Below, piece by piece: positions 1-7,264 of a DNA stretch of 36,821 nt. Under the pieces are notes generated by a model that saw nothing but the letters and a program-made list of their open reading frames with translations, did not search any database and was not told the origin of the DNA. Position 1 is the first letter of the stretch, and each line of letters begins with the position of its first letter. The position numbers and the translations under genes were made by a program. The DNA is taken from NCBI GenBank assembly GCA_019745975.1, contig JAIESQ010000172.1, positions 1 to 36,821 of the forward strand, read 5' to 3'. The stretch comes from Pirellulales bacterium. Lineage in GTDB: Bacteria; Planctomycetota; Planctomycetia; Pirellulales; JAEUIK01.

Positions 1-48
1 TCTTGCAACCGCAGCATGAAGGGAGAGCCGTTTTTCATGGAATACCAG

Positions 49-279
49 TTACCGACGATTTCTCAGAAAGTGCAGGTTGGACTTCAGCGACAATGAATCA
101 AGTTCTACACCGGTGCCCGGAAACGCCACCGTATTCGTGGATTCGTATGTGAAAACGCCACCGTCGCCACTTAGATTGAAGGTGGTGCCCGCTCGGACAT
201 CGAGCGTAGACACGGCTGCACCGACTATCACGAAAGCAATTCGAGACAACTTGGAAAACACTGGCACGCTCCCCGTCAA
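49..279 (-). CDS. possible short or truncated secreted protein
   Basis: A 76-residue minus-strand frame whose first 29 residues look like a signal peptide: basic start, then a hydrophobic stretch FVIVGAAVSTL ending near VRA. A short Ser/Thr/Gly-rich stretch follows, of the kind seen at the N-terminus of PEP-CTERM surface proteins. It ends abruptly in a basic tail, so it may be a gene broken by a frameshift or early stop. The only start in reach is TTG at 277-279. It lies in the same direction as, and downstream of, the PEP-CTERM gene at 380-2329. No family recognised; it could be a chance frame. Confidence 0.3.
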   Translation of the reverse strand: MTGSVPVFSKLSRIAFVIVGAAVSTLDVRAGTTFNLSGDGGVFTYESTNTVAFPGTGVELDSLSLKSNLHFLRNRR

Positions 280-379
280 AAGTGGTGTGACAGATACGTG
301 CCCACGCTCGCGTAAAAAGCGAGTGCGTCAACCTATCTGCCTTAATATCGACCAATCGACGACAATCACTCTGTTGGGC

Positions 380-2329
380 TCACCAGCGACCCCTTTCGGC
401 ACGCCTTGCGGTCAGGCTCACGCAAATCACAAGCAGTGCGATCGCCGCGAGCACGAGCGTCGAGGGCTCGGGAACCGTGGCGATCCAGGCTTCGGTGTTG
501 CCGTCTGGATTCGTTCCGTAGCCAACAATCGTACGACCGTCGGCCGAGACACCGGTTGCGTTCAGCAGATTCCAACCAGTCAGTTCGCCGCCCGACCCCA
601 GATCGACTAGGACCTGTTGAAGGTTCCGCATCCCATAGGCCGAATCCCATATAAACGCGGCTTGGCCGGTGTCAGTAGTGCCATATCCTACGACGACTTC
701 CCCGTTCGACGACGTCGCGGATGCCTCGCTTAGAAAAGTACCGCCGGGCAGATCGCTCAGCCCCACCATGCCCGTCGCTTGCGTCCATCGGAACGCTTCG
801 TAGAGAGGCGACGGTGCGTTGCTTGAGTTACTGAAGCCCACGATCACATTGCCCTCGGGCGAGATTCCCAAAGCGGAGGCGTCAAGGTAAGTTCCGCCAG
901 CCAGGTTACCGAGACCAACCATGCCGGTGGCTTGGGTCCATATAAAAGGCTCGTTGCCGAGAGCGGATTTAGCTCCGCCGGCGATCACAGAGCCGTCCGC
1001 CGAGACTGCTCTCGCTCCGCTGGAGCCGTCGCCACCTGGCAAGCCACCAAGTCCGACCATGCCTGTCGGCTGGGTCCAACGAAATGCTTCGTAACTGCGG
1101 CCGGTGCCGACAATCGTTGAGCCGTCCGCCGAGATCGCAAAGCCTTCGCTGTACGGCTCCGCAGTCAAGTAGCCGAGACCCTCGATGCCCGTGGGATCCG
1201 TCCAGCGGAAAGCCTGAACTGGAATCGCTTCAGGCGATGATCCTGATCCGACGACAATCGACCCGTCGCCGGAGACGCCAAATGCGTAGCTCCCGCGTCC
1301 GTTCGGGTTGAGGTTGCTGTCTGGAAAATCTCCAAGCCCGACCATGCCGGTTGAAGCAGTCCAGCGAAACGCTTCGCCGTTGGAATAGGTCTTGGTCACA
1401 TCAACGTTGCCAGCACCCACCACGGTCGTGCCGTCGGCCGAGACCGAGTTGGCACGACTGCTGAAGGCCCCGCCTGGCAAGTCGCTAAGTCCCTGGAAGC
1501 TTGCGGCCTTCGTAGGACGCGACGTATTTAACACGCAGCAGACCACGACCAGGATCGAAACGAGACGTTGCCACCTTCGAGCAAATGCAAGCAGTTGAAT
1601 TGAGTGCTTTGAAGAGCACACGAGGAGAGTGACAAAGCCAACAAATAACAGCACGCCTGCCGGTGGCTCCGGCACGGGCGTGGCGGTCAAATCGAGACTG
1701 AACGAGCCGCCCGCCACGCCGCCGGGAAAGGAACCAAACGGCGGAAAGATCCCAGCAGTTGTTGCGGCCGCGGATAGGCTGTACTGCCCAGCTGGTAGGT
1801 ACAGCGTGTACGTATTGTTGAGGCTTCCATCGCTGAACCCTCCGATTGAGTTGCCGACGATCAATGCATTCGCATTATCGACCAGGCTAAAGCCCGCAGT
1901 CGCCGGCGGCATTCCGGATCCTGATGCACTCAGTGATACGCCCACGAGGAGCTTGCTGGCCTCAACGAGATTGAATGTCACAGCGAACGAAGTGCTTCCC
2001 GAATATCCAGGGGTCGGTGGGATATCAAACTTCACATTGCCCGCTGACCCGCCCCAGCTTGCTGCACCACCGACGACTTTGAGCTGACTCGAATCGATGT
2101 GCGAGGTTTGGGATGCTCCTGGAAGTGATGCCGTGAAGTCGGAGAAATCCGCCGCGACGAATGCCGACTCCCCGATACTCGACACGGATCGAGCTTGGCT
2201 CACTGGCGAGATCGGTCCCGCCCAAGTAAATGATCCCGAAGCGGCAAGAAGCAGGAAACTTGCGATCCCCGCAACTACTTGCCGCCTGACCGCACGCCGA
2301 GTGCCATTAACTTTGCCCATTTCGCTCAT
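380..2329 (-). CDS. two PEP-CTERM surface proteins in one frame (HAF-repeat type at the C-terminus)
   Basis: Predicted exported, sorted surface protein of about 649 residues. The N-terminal unit has a signal peptide (hydrophobic IASFLLLAASGSFTWA), a beta-rich body, and a PEP-CTERM tag around residues 215-245: VPEP, hydrophobic helix, basic residues. Instead of stopping, the frame runs into a second signal-like segment (SILVVVCCVL). About eight extracellular HAF repeats follow, each with SADG..VVG, EAFRWT and GMVGLG motifs. A second PEP-CTERM ends the protein: VPEPSTLVLAAIALLVI then RR. Known of the family: PEP-CTERM is cut and anchored by exosortase, so an internal tag is unexpected. Either two genes fused after loss of a stop, or the protein is cut internally. 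Start chosen at ATG 2329 after a GAGGCGAG-like ribosome site; ATG 2419 is the far alternative. Divergent from the XRE gene across about 100 bp. Confidence 0.8.
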   Translation of the reverse strand: MSEMGKVNGTRRAVRRQVVAGIASFLLLAASGSFTWAGPISPVSQARSVSSIGESAFVAADFSDFTASLPGASQTSHIDSSQLKVVGGAASWGGSAGNVKFDIPPTPGYSGSTSFAVTFNLVEASKLLVGVSLSASGSGMPPATAGFSLVDNANALIVGNSIGGFSDGSLNNTYTLYLPAGQYSLSAAATTAGIFPPFGSFPGGVAGGSFSLDLTATPVPEPPAGVLLFVGFVTLLVCSSKHSIQLLAFARRWQRLVSILVVVCCVLNTSRPTKAASFQGLSDLPGGAFSSRANSVSADGTTVVGAGNVDVTKTYSNGEAFRWTASTGMVGLGDFPDSNLNPNGRGSYAFGVSGDGSIVVGSGSSPEAIPVQAFRWTDPTGIEGLGYLTAEPYSEGFAISADGSTIVGTGRSYEAFRWTQPTGMVGLGGLPGGDGSSGARAVSADGSVIAGGAKSALGNEPFIWTQATGMVGLGNLAGGTYLDASALGISPEGNVIVGFSNSSNAPSPLYEAFRWTQATGMVGLSDLPGGTFLSEASATSSNGEVVVGYGTTDTGQAAFIWDSAYGMRNLQQVLVDLGSGGELTGWNLLNATGVSADGRTIVGYGTNPDGNTEAWIATVPEPSTLVLAAIALLVICVSLTARRAERGRW

Positions 2330-2428
2330 GAGTCTCGCCTCAGGAAGAGAGAAGCCTATCGACAGTCCATGTTGGACTATTCCGATTCCGACTTTAGCAT
2401 CCGCCTCCACCCCGATCAATCAGGCGAG

Positions 2429-2674
2429 ATGGCGAAGTCTATTTTCACCCCCGAGTACCGTCGTTTTCTCGTTCTATTGCGCGAAACGCGGGAATCAGCA
2501 GGGGTAACGCAAGCGGAACTCGCCGTCAGACTCGGTCAGACGCAATCGCTAGTCAGTAAGTTTGAGCGCGGCGAAATTCGGGTCGACGTAATTCAGTTGC
2601 GAACGATTTGCCAGATTGTTGGCACGACGCTCCCCGCGTTCATAAACTCATTGGAAAAACGATTGGCGAAGTAA
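2429..2674 (+). CDS. XRE-family helix-turn-helix regulator
   Basis: An 81-residue DNA-binding protein. The body is one HTH_3/XRE domain: RETRESAGVTQAELAVRLG, then TQSLVSKFERGE as recognition helix, then RVDVIQLRTICQIVGTT. This is the typical short phage- or island-type regulator with the MxKSIFTPEYRRFL opening. Start chosen at ATG 2429 because AGGCGAG lies just before it and family members begin here; the frame is open further upstream. It faces away from the PEP-CTERM gene and converges on the recombinase at 2747-3868, so it may belong to the integrated element. Target unknown. Confidence 0.85.
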   Translation: MAKSIFTPEYRRFLVLLRETRESAGVTQAELAVRLGQTQSLVSKFERGEIRVDVIQLRTICQIVGTTLPAFINSLEKRLAK

Positions 2675-2746
2675 TGTCTCTGAAACCGTACCGCTTTACA
2701 AAGATTAGCGGTGAGTTTCGCTCGGTTCGTTCGCTCGCCGGAGCCG

Positions 2747-3868
2747 CTACAACGGGGGCAATTTTGCCACTGCCTCGCCGAGCGGCAGCAAACTTCCGTC
2801 GGTGTAGGTCGTCATCGTCAGGTCAAGAGTCGAATGCCGGAGAATCTGCTGGACGACTCGGGGATGCACGCCCTGAATCGTCAACAACGTCGCGCAGCAT
2901 TTTCGGAGCGAATGGAAGTCGGCTCGCCTACCGTCAGCATCTGCGAACGCGATGCCTGCGGCGTTCAAGTCCCCTTTGAAACGACGAAGTATGTCGTGAG
3001 GGATTCGTACAACGGCGTCATTGGGTTCTTTGCTTTGCACAACCACTTGCAACGCCTGAACAAGCCACGGGACAATTGGAATGACCGCATCTTTGCCGTT
3101 CTTAGTATGCTCACCCGGAAGGTGAAGCGTTGGGAGCGAATCGTCAAGGCGTAGGTGCCGCACGCGGAGCGACTTCAACTCGTTTCGGCGCAGACCAGTC
3201 CCCACGGCCAGCCGATACAACAGTGCCCGTGCGGGATTGCGGTGCTCCGCCGTGCGAACTAGCGAAGTAAGTTCGGCGAGCGTCAAGGCACGCCGGAAGC
3301 GAACACCTTTGCCCACGGCCCGCGAGACATTCAGAAGCGGGTTGTTTGGCAGCCGCCCTTTCTTGGCCAGCCAGTTGGCGAAGGCCACCGCTGCCTGACG
3401 GTACGCATTGCGGGTGCGAGGGCTTCGACCGTGCTGTGCCAAGTCGGTCAGGAAACCATCGAACTTCGCCAACGTCAGGTCGTCGAGAGTACGGACACTT
3501 TGCCGTTGGAAGATTGTATCGAGAAGCCGTTTGGCTTCGGCGACGTGCTTGACGCTCCGCCCACGTCCCCGCACGTCGGCAAGATAGTCGGCGACGTGCT
3601 GGGCGATTGACTTTTTCTTATGCTCAGCAAAGTGATCTACGATGCCGAGGTTGAGTCGCCAAAGGTGCCGCTTCAATTCTCGCATCATCCGTCGGGCTTC
3701 GGTCTTCTCCGCCGCAAGCGGGACTTTGACGCGACGACCAGCCTTGGAGAAAACGGCGTAGAACTTGCGGCTATAGTCAATCCGCTTCGTTGCACCGGCT
3801 GTTCCTTTTCGTACCCGCTTTCCGTTCGGCAGGACGTATCTAACAATCCGAATTTTGGTGATGAACAT
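2747..3868 (-). CDS. tyrosine recombinase (phage-type integrase)
   Basis: A complete site-specific recombinase of about 373 residues. The N-terminal arm- and core-binding region includes SIAQHVADYLADVRGRGRS and the SAM-like four-helix part. The catalytic domain shows the first Arg in AVGTGLRRNELKSL, the Lys-containing beta turn near HTKNGKDAV, the HSLRKCCATLL box, and the RHSTLDLTMTTYTDG box with the nucleophilic Tyr. All catalytic positions are visible, so it is probably active. Start chosen at ATG 3868 (MFITKIRIVRYVLP) behind GGGCGAGG; a longer frame begins at 3919. A tRNA 3' half and a second, broken integrase lie immediately upstream, marking an integration hot spot. Confidence 0.88.
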   Translation of the reverse strand: MFITKIRIVRYVLPNGKRVRKGTAGATKRIDYSRKFYAVFSKAGRRVKVPLAAEKTEARRMMRELKRHLWRLNLGIVDHFAEHKKKSIAQHVADYLADVRGRGRSVKHVAEAKRLLDTIFQRQSVRTLDDLTLAKFDGFLTDLAQHGRSPRTRNAYRQAAVAFANWLAKKGRLPNNPLLNVSRAVGKGVRFRRALTLAELTSLVRTAEHRNPARALLYRLAVGTGLRRNELKSLRVRHLRLDDSLPTLHLPGEHTKNGKDAVIPIVPWLVQALQVVVQSKEPNDAVVRIPHDILRRFKGDLNAAGIAFADADGRRADFHSLRKCCATLLTIQGVHPRVVQQILRHSTLDLTMTTYTDGSLLPLGEAVAKLPPL

Positions 3869-3990
3869 GCGGCCTCGCCCTTTGCTAGAAAGGCAAGGCA
3901 ATGGCTGCGGATAGCCCAACCACTGGACTAACCCTCGGACCAGGCGGTCGTAAGTCTTTGTGTGACAATGACTTTCGCCAAGCCACCGTC

Positions 3991-4035
3991 ATTCTCTTAA
4001 TCAGAGGGTTGATGGTTCGAGTCCATCAGGGGGCA
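3991..4035 (+). pseudogene. tRNA 3' half (probable attachment-site remnant)
   Basis: A clean T arm (GATGG, loop TTCGAGT, CCATC at 4011-4027), a 3' acceptor strand AGGGGGC and discriminator A are present. Before them is an anticodon arm with one mismatch and the loop CTTAATC. No matching 5' acceptor strand (GCCCCCT) or D arm is upstream, so only the 3' half exists. The broken integrase at 4001-4570 runs antisense into this piece and stops there, as is usual when an element integrates at a tRNA 3' end. Confidence 0.75.
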
Positions 4036-4570
4036 CCTGCTCGAAACTCGCGACCACGCACGTGGTAGCAACCTCGTGCAAAGCCCCGCAACTCGCGGGG
4101 TTTTTTATTGGCGTCGATTTTTTGTGCGAGCCGTTGCTTGCGGGTGCGGCAGGTTGCTGCATCGCTTTTTGCAGCGCCCCTTCTGTAGGTGACTTGACGC
4201 CACCCTTGGCGGCCCGAGCGAAATGATCGTCGGTGACTTGCAAGTAGTGCTTCGCCGCCACGGATTGCGAGTTCCCCATCCAGGCCGTGACTACGTGCAG
4301 CGGGTGCTCCTCCGCGAGCTCCGTCTCCCTGGTGCTGCGAAGATTCTGAAACAGCTTGGGCCAAGGCTCCAACCCAGCTCGGCGGATGATCCGCTCGAAC
4401 TGGGTTCGCAGATTGGAATCGGAGCTTCGGTAGCGCGTGATGACGAACTCGGTTCGCTCCTTGGCCACTGCAAGCACCTCCTCGAGATACTGGCGCAGCT
4501 CGGGGAATAGGGGAATCTGCCGAGTCGCCTTCCCCTCGTGGTGTTCAGTCTTGGGACTCGGGACGGTCAT
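4001..4570 (-). pseudogene. C-terminal half of a second tyrosine recombinase
   Basis: Recognisable catalytic-domain residues: [59 protein letters not shown], and [19 protein letters not shown] with the nucleophile Tyr. The N-terminal DNA-binding half and the first catalytic Arg are missing. The reading frame is joined at 4566-4570 to an unrelated DUF3987 fragment. The tail [11 protein letters not shown] is only antisense tRNA T-arm sequence. Inactive remnant of an integrated element, different in family from the intact integrase next to it. Confidence 0.8.
4084..4106 (+). terminator. rho-independent terminator
   Basis: CCCCGC and GCGGGG form a 6-bp GC stem around AACTC, followed by six T. 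An AAA/TTT extension is possible. It lies 48 nt after the tRNA 3' half and is probably the original tRNA terminator. Confidence 0.8.
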
Positions 4571-5042
4571 GCATTTCGACAACGACACGTCGGGCGACGC
4601 AGGCAGAGCAGGTCGCGATGCTCAACAAGCCGGCCAGATCGACGGGAGTCTGGGTCGATATGGCCTCTGCTTTGGCCCAATCTCGGAGCGGTTCGGGCAG
4701 CGATTTAATAGGGAATCGCGGCAGTGCCTGCTGCTCGAGCGGCTGGAATTCCTGCCAAACGGATGCCTGCGGTGCAGCTGAAAGGCTCGAAGTAACCTTG
4801 TTGCCTGCTGGGCGTTTCGCATATTGCTTCGCTTTCACCAGAACTTCCTGCAGCTCGCCCTCTTCCAATGGAGGGCGATTCTGCTGATTCCAGCGTTCGA
4901 GCAGCGATTTAGCATCTGAATCGGCTAACCCAAGCGCAGCCGGCGGGACCAAGCTAGCAGGCTGCCAATGTGCGAACTTCCGAACTTTTCGCGAACCCGG
5001 GAAACCCGGCCGGCGTCTAAGAAGTACAGCTTGGACAGGCAC
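4566..5042 (-). pseudogene. truncated DUF3987 / primase-like element protein
   Basis: The N-terminal half carries a PriCT-like helix pair (AKSLLERWNQQNRPPLEEGEL followed by QEVLVKAKQYA). It continues into the opening of a DUF3987 (YfjI-like helicase/primase) domain: FPIKSLPEPLRDWAKAEA then [20 protein letters not shown]. The ATPase core that should follow is gone. The frame meets the second integrase at about 4566-4570 and stops 18 nt later. Such proteins are replication genes of integrative elements and often sit upstream of the integrase. One deletion between the two genes explains the arrangement. The start is uncertain because the first 30 residues do not match the family. Confidence 0.65.
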
Positions 5043-5251
5043 AGCCTGTTCTGTGCCCGACAGCTAGAGCGGATAGACCTTCGATGACTTTCTTACGATC
5101 GAGCTCGTTTCAAGAACGCATAGGTGCGGGTTATTCCGCGCCGCGAGGATGCTCCGCGCATCAAAGTGTGCGATGCAGTTGCCTCGCGGGGAATATGCCC
5201 TCGCCCAAACTGCGCTTGTGACGCTCGGCCGCGACTACACGACGAAATGGC

Positions 5252-5288
5252 AAAGGCCTGGTCTCACAAGGACATCGGGCCTTTTTTT
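5252..5288 (+). terminator. rho-independent terminator upstream of the tRNA array
   Basis: AAAGGCC pairs with GGCCTTT across a 19-nt loop and is followed by a run of seven T. It ends 42 nt before the first tRNA and would isolate the array from upstream transcription, or act as an attenuator in its leader. Nothing recognisable lies between 5043 and 5251. Confidence 0.65.
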
Positions 5289-5330
5289 GTTGGCCGGATT
5301 CGGACGCGCAGCAATCAGAAGGACAACGAC

Positions 5331-5402
5331 GGGTCGGTAGCTGAGACGGTTTAGCGCTTGGCTGAAGACCAGGAGACGAGGATTCGAGCGCCTCCCGACC
5401 CA
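5331..5402 (+). tRNA. tRNA-Phe(GAA)
   Basis: Acceptor GGGTCGG/CCGACCC, anticodon loop CTGAAGA, discriminator A. In the T arm the universal G53-C61 pair is replaced by A-G, and the D stem is only 3 bp. First gene of the array. Confidence 0.85.
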
Positions 5403-5439
5403 CTTGCGCTCAGCGTGCGCGCTGACAGCAAGCACCGAT

Positions 5440-5513
5440 GGCTCGTTCGTCTATCGGCTTGAGGATACTGCCCTTTCAAGGCGGAGAGATGGGTTCGACT
5501 CCCATACGAGCTG
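5440..5513 (+). tRNA. tRNA-Glu(TTC)
   Basis: Close to standard bacterial tRNA-Glu (TTCGTCTA D-arm start, CTGCC/GGCGG anticodon stem, loop CTTTCAA). The acceptor GGCTCGT/ACGAGCT ends in a G1-T72 wobble, with discriminator G; the exact 5' base is uncertain by one. Confidence 0.9.
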
Positions 5514-5525
5514 CTCAAGAAAGAA

Positions 5526-5597
5526 CGGGATGAAGGGGAACGGTGCCCCGCGTGCCCTGGGAGCACGAAACAGTCGGTTCGACTCCGACCTTCCCGA
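5526..5597 (+). tRNA. tRNA-Pro(TGG) with C33
   Basis: C1-G72 as in proline tRNAs, discriminator A, anticodon stem CGTGC/GCACG. The loop is CCTGGGA, so position 33 is C, not the near-universal U. The acceptor has one T-T mismatch at the sixth pair. It is followed after one base by the next tRNA. Confidence 0.85.
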
Positions 5598-5598
5598 C

Positions 5599-5669
5599 TG
5601 TCCGGTGTTGTAACGGGAGCATAGCGATCTGATACGTCGCCAGCGGTGGTTCGACTCCACCTCGGACAA
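5599..5669 (+). tRNA. tRNA-Ile(GAT)
   Basis: Acceptor TGTCCGG/TCGGACA, anticodon stem GCGAT/GTCGC, loop CTGATAC, T arm GGTGG/CCACC. The D stem is weak. Ends are uncertain by one base. Confidence 0.8.
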
Positions 5670-5735
5670 CTCAGAACCGGAGATGAACGATGCAGGGAAC
5701 ACAACGGCTCAAACGCATACGCCCGACTTGCAATT

Positions 5736-5807
5736 GGGGTCGTGGCGTAACGGCAGCGCTTCCGCCTTTTAAGCGGAATGGTAAGGGTTCGACTCCCTTC
5801 GGCCCCA
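5736..5807 (+). tRNA. tRNA-Lys(TTT)
   Basis: Acceptor GGGGTCG/CGGCCCC, anticodon stem TCCGC/GCGGA, loop CTTTTAA, discriminator A. Regular fold. Confidence 0.9.
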
Positions 5808-5810
5808 CAA

Positions 5811-5892
5811 ACAGGCTAGAGGCAACAGGCCACAGGCTCGAGGAAAAAGCCAACCTCTGCTGCTGACCTCTGGTCTCTGGCCTCTGGCCTGT
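5811..5892 (+). repeat. heptamer-repeat hairpin in a tRNA spacer (copy 1)
   Basis: The left arm begins ACAGGC and is purine-rich. The right arm is a tandem heptamer run (CTCTGGT, CTCTGGC, CTCTGGC) ending GCCTGT. The arms can pair imperfectly across the spacer. Related to the repeats flanking the four-helix-bundle gene at 6282-6641. Confidence 0.7.
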
Positions 5893-5925
5893 CTTGTTCT
5901 TTGACAATTCGACCAGTGATTCGAC

Positions 5926-5996
5926 GCGCCCATGATGTAGCGGCAGCCTGCTGCCTTGCCAGGGCGGAAGTGCGGGTTCGACTCCCGCTGGGCGCT
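5926..5996 (+). tRNA. tRNA-Gly(GCC)
   Basis: Perfect 7-bp acceptor GCGCCCA/TGGGCGC, loop TTGCCAG in stem CTGCC/GGCGG, discriminator T as usual for glycine. The only glycine tRNA in the array. Confidence 0.92.
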
Positions 5997-6003
5997 TCGG
6001 CTT

Positions 6004-6078
6004 CGATGTGTGGGGTAGCCTGGAAAGAGCGCGTGCTTCGGGAGCACGAGATCGGCGGTTCGAATCCGCCCGCATCGA
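6004..6078 (+). tRNA. tRNA-Pro(CGG)
   Basis: C1-G72 acceptor CGATGTG/CGCATCG, discriminator A, stem CGTGC/GCACG with loop TTCGGGA (normal U33). The D stem pairs poorly. Confidence 0.88.
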
Positions 6079-6084
6079 CCTTGC

Positions 6085-6158
6085 CAGGGTGTAGCGAAGT
6101 CTGGCATCGCGCAAGCTCGGGGAGCTTGAGATCGCAGGTTCGAATCCTGCCACTCTGA
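6085..6158 (+). tRNA. tRNA-Pro(GGG) with C33
   Basis: C1-G72 acceptor CAGGGTG/CACTCTG, strong D stem GCGA/TCGC, anticodon stem CAAGC/GCTTG with loop TCGGGGA. Position 33 is C. Confidence 0.88.
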
Positions 6159-6165
6159 CTCTGAT

Positions 6166-6240
6166 TGCGGTGGGGCCTGTGCTGGTACAGGCAGGCGCCT
6201 GTTAAGCGCCCCTTCGCCGGTTCGATTCCGGCCGCCGCAG
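6166..6240 (+). tRNA. tRNA-Asn(GTT)
   Basis: Acceptor TGCGGTG/CGCCGCA, discriminator G, stem GGCGC/GCGCC, loop CTGTTAA. The D stem is unusually long (GCCTGT/ACAGGC, 6 bp), and positions 8-9 are GG instead of TA. Confidence 0.9.
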
Positions 6241-6245
6241 CTGCA

Positions 6246-6280
6246 AGAGGCCAGAGGTGAGAGACCAGAGGCCAGAGGGT
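6246..6280 (+). repeat. left arm of the hairpin flanking the four-helix-bundle gene
   Basis: Tandem degenerate heptamers (CAGAGGT, GAGAGAC, CAGAGGC, CAGAGGG). It is the inverted complement of 6657-6690 with about 25 of 28 core positions matching, so the two enclose the gene at 6282-6641 as the base of a long stem. Confidence 0.8.
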
Positions 6281-6281
6281 A

Positions 6282-6641
6282 TTACGCTTCGGCGCGAAGT
6301 GACCGGACAAGGCCGTTGAGGACTTTGCAGGTTTCAACTGCTAAAGCGGACAACTGCTTGGTCGGTTCCGCACCCAAGAATCCAAGTCGATGGGCAAGCG
6401 AGACCTGATATTCAACTTCGTGCGCCGAGCCGTGAGCCATGTCGAGAAATCGAATGTAATCTGCCAACGAGTCTCGGCCACATCCTTCAACGGTATTCGA
6501 TGCCACCGAGACCGCCGCACGTCGCAACTGCGACGTCAGGCCGAACTGCTCTTCGCGAGGAAACGAGCTAGTGTGCTTGTAAACGGCAACTGCGAGTTGA
6601 TCTGCTAGCTCGAAGGCCCTGAGTTTTCTGTGGTCACGCAT
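6282..6641 (-). CDS. four-helix-bundle protein (23S rRNA intervening-sequence type)
   Basis: A 119-residue all-helical protein of the S23/IVP family (TIGR02436-like). Visible marks are the opening KLRAFELADQLAVAVYKHT, FPREEQFGLTSQLRRAAVSV followed by ASNTVEGCGR, and the third helix DYIRFLDMAHGSAHEVEYQV. Known of the family: genes of this type lie inside stem-loops that interrupt 23S rRNA genes; free-standing copies exist and their role is unknown. Here it is the only gene opposite to the tRNA direction, and heptamer inverted repeats (6246-6280 and 6657-6690) enclose it, reproducing the IVS layout in a tRNA spacer. Probably a passenger element, not part of the tRNA function; nucleic-acid binding is only an inference. 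Confidence 0.9.
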   Translation of the reverse strand: MRDHRKLRAFELADQLAVAVYKHTSSFPREEQFGLTSQLRRAAVSVASNTVEGCGRDSLADYIRFLDMAHGSAHEVEYQVSLAHRLGFLGAEPTKQLSALAVETCKVLNGLVRSLRAEA

Positions 6642-6656
6642 GTGCGCAGTCTAACG

Positions 6657-6690
6657 TCCTCTGCCCTCTGGTCTCTACCCTCTGGCCTGT
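6657..6690 (+). repeat. right arm of the hairpin flanking the four-helix-bundle gene
   Basis: Pyrimidine-rich heptamers (CCTCTG, CCCTCTGGTCTCTACCCTC, TGGCCTGT), the inverted counterpart of 6246-6280. It ends 3 nt before tRNA-Gln(TTG). Confidence 0.8.
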
Positions 6691-6693
6691 TCT

Positions 6694-6764
6694 TCGGGGA
6701 TCGGCTAACGGTAGGCTGCCTGGCTTTGAACCAGGTGGTGGAGGTTCAACTCCTTCTCCCCGAA
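6694..6764 (+). tRNA. tRNA-Gln(TTG)
   Basis: Perfect acceptor TCGGGGA/TCCCCGA, stem CCTGG/CCAGG, loop CTTTGAA, T loop TTCAACT, discriminator A. Confidence 0.9.
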
Positions 6765-6802
6765 CTCGACGACGTGGGCAGATGTCGTAAACGCACATAG
6801 AT

Positions 6803-6877
6803 TCCAGAGTAGTTGCTGCTGGTAGTGACGCCTGGCTCTGAACCAGGAGGTCGTTGGTTCGATTCCAACCTCCGGAG
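6803..6877 (+). tRNA. tRNA-Gln(CTG)
   Basis: Stem CCTGG/CCAGG, loop CTCTGAA, T arm GTTGG/CCAAC, discriminator G. The acceptor TCCAGAG/CTCCGGA has one A-C mismatch. Confidence 0.87.
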
Positions 6878-6885
6878 CTTTGGGA

Positions 6886-6972
6886 ACAGGCCAGAGGTAA
6901 GAGGCCAGAGGGCGAGAGAGAAGAACGTCCAATGAATCCACCTCTGGCCTGTCGCCTGTCGTCTCTCGCCTG
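6886..6972 (+). repeat. heptamer-repeat hairpin in a tRNA spacer (copy 3)
   Basis: ACAGGCCAGAGG at 6886-6897 is the exact inverted complement of CCTCTGGCCTGT at 6941-6952. Further heptamers lie on both sides. It holds no gene, only about 40 nt between the arms. Confidence 0.8.
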
Positions 6973-6978
6973 CGCGAC

Positions 6979-7064
6979 GGAAGTCATCCGGCCGGATGAG
7001 GAGCCTGTCTTGAAAACAGGTGGCGGCCTCGCGCCGCTTGTGGGTTCGAGTCCCACGGCTTCCG
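6979..7064 (+). tRNA. tRNA-Ser(TGA)
   Basis: Type II tRNA with a long variable arm; acceptor GGAAGTC/GGCTTCC, discriminator G, stem CCTGT/ACAGG, loop CTTGAAA. Regular serine features. Confidence 0.92.
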
Positions 7065-7069
7065 CCTGC

Positions 7070-7141
7070 GGTCCCGTGGTCCAGCGGCTACGACTCCTGG
7101 CTTACATCCAGGCAACGGCGGTTCGATTCCGTCCGGGACTA
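7070..7141 (+). tRNA. tRNA-Val(TAC)
   Basis: Acceptor GGTCCCG/CGGGACT (G1-T72 wobble), discriminator A, stem CCTGG/CCAGG, loop CTTACAT. Confidence 0.9.
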
Positions 7142-7145
7142 CTTG

Positions 7146-7257
7146 GTTCAGGTACGCCAATTGGCAGAGCGGCTCGGCTCGGGCACCGCGGGGGCACCAC
7201 GCGCAGCGTGGTCCCGTGGTCGCCGCGCGGTTGCCGGTTCGACTCCGGCCCTGAGCA
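7146..7257 (+). tRNA. tRNA-like gene with a ~50-nt hairpin insertion in the anticodon loop
   Basis: Acceptor GTTCAGG/CCTGAGC, T8-A9, leucine-like D arm, T arm GCCGG/CCGGC and discriminator A are intact. The anticodon stem CTCGG (7173-7177) finds its partner CCGCG only at 7223-7227, with one mismatch. The ~45-nt interval starts CTCGGGCACCGCGG, ends CCGTGGTCG and contains a nested hairpin (ACCACGC/GCGTGGT). If the insertion sits after position 37, the anticodon would read CGG, but this assignment is unsafe. Alternatives are an oversized variable arm or a decayed gene. Confidence 0.6.
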
Positions 7258-7264
7258 CACTCGT

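Noticed and set aside
3893-3935. Minus-strand sequence resembling a tRNA acceptor plus D arm (TTAGTCCAGTGGTTGGGC)
   Set aside because: No anticodon or T arm follows, and it overlaps the upstream extension of the integrase frame; too weak to call, though a 5' tRNA fragment at an integration site is possible.
5124-5354. Small plus-strand frames just before the first tRNA
   Set aside because: No family features or ribosome site; they run into the terminator hairpin and tRNA-Phe.
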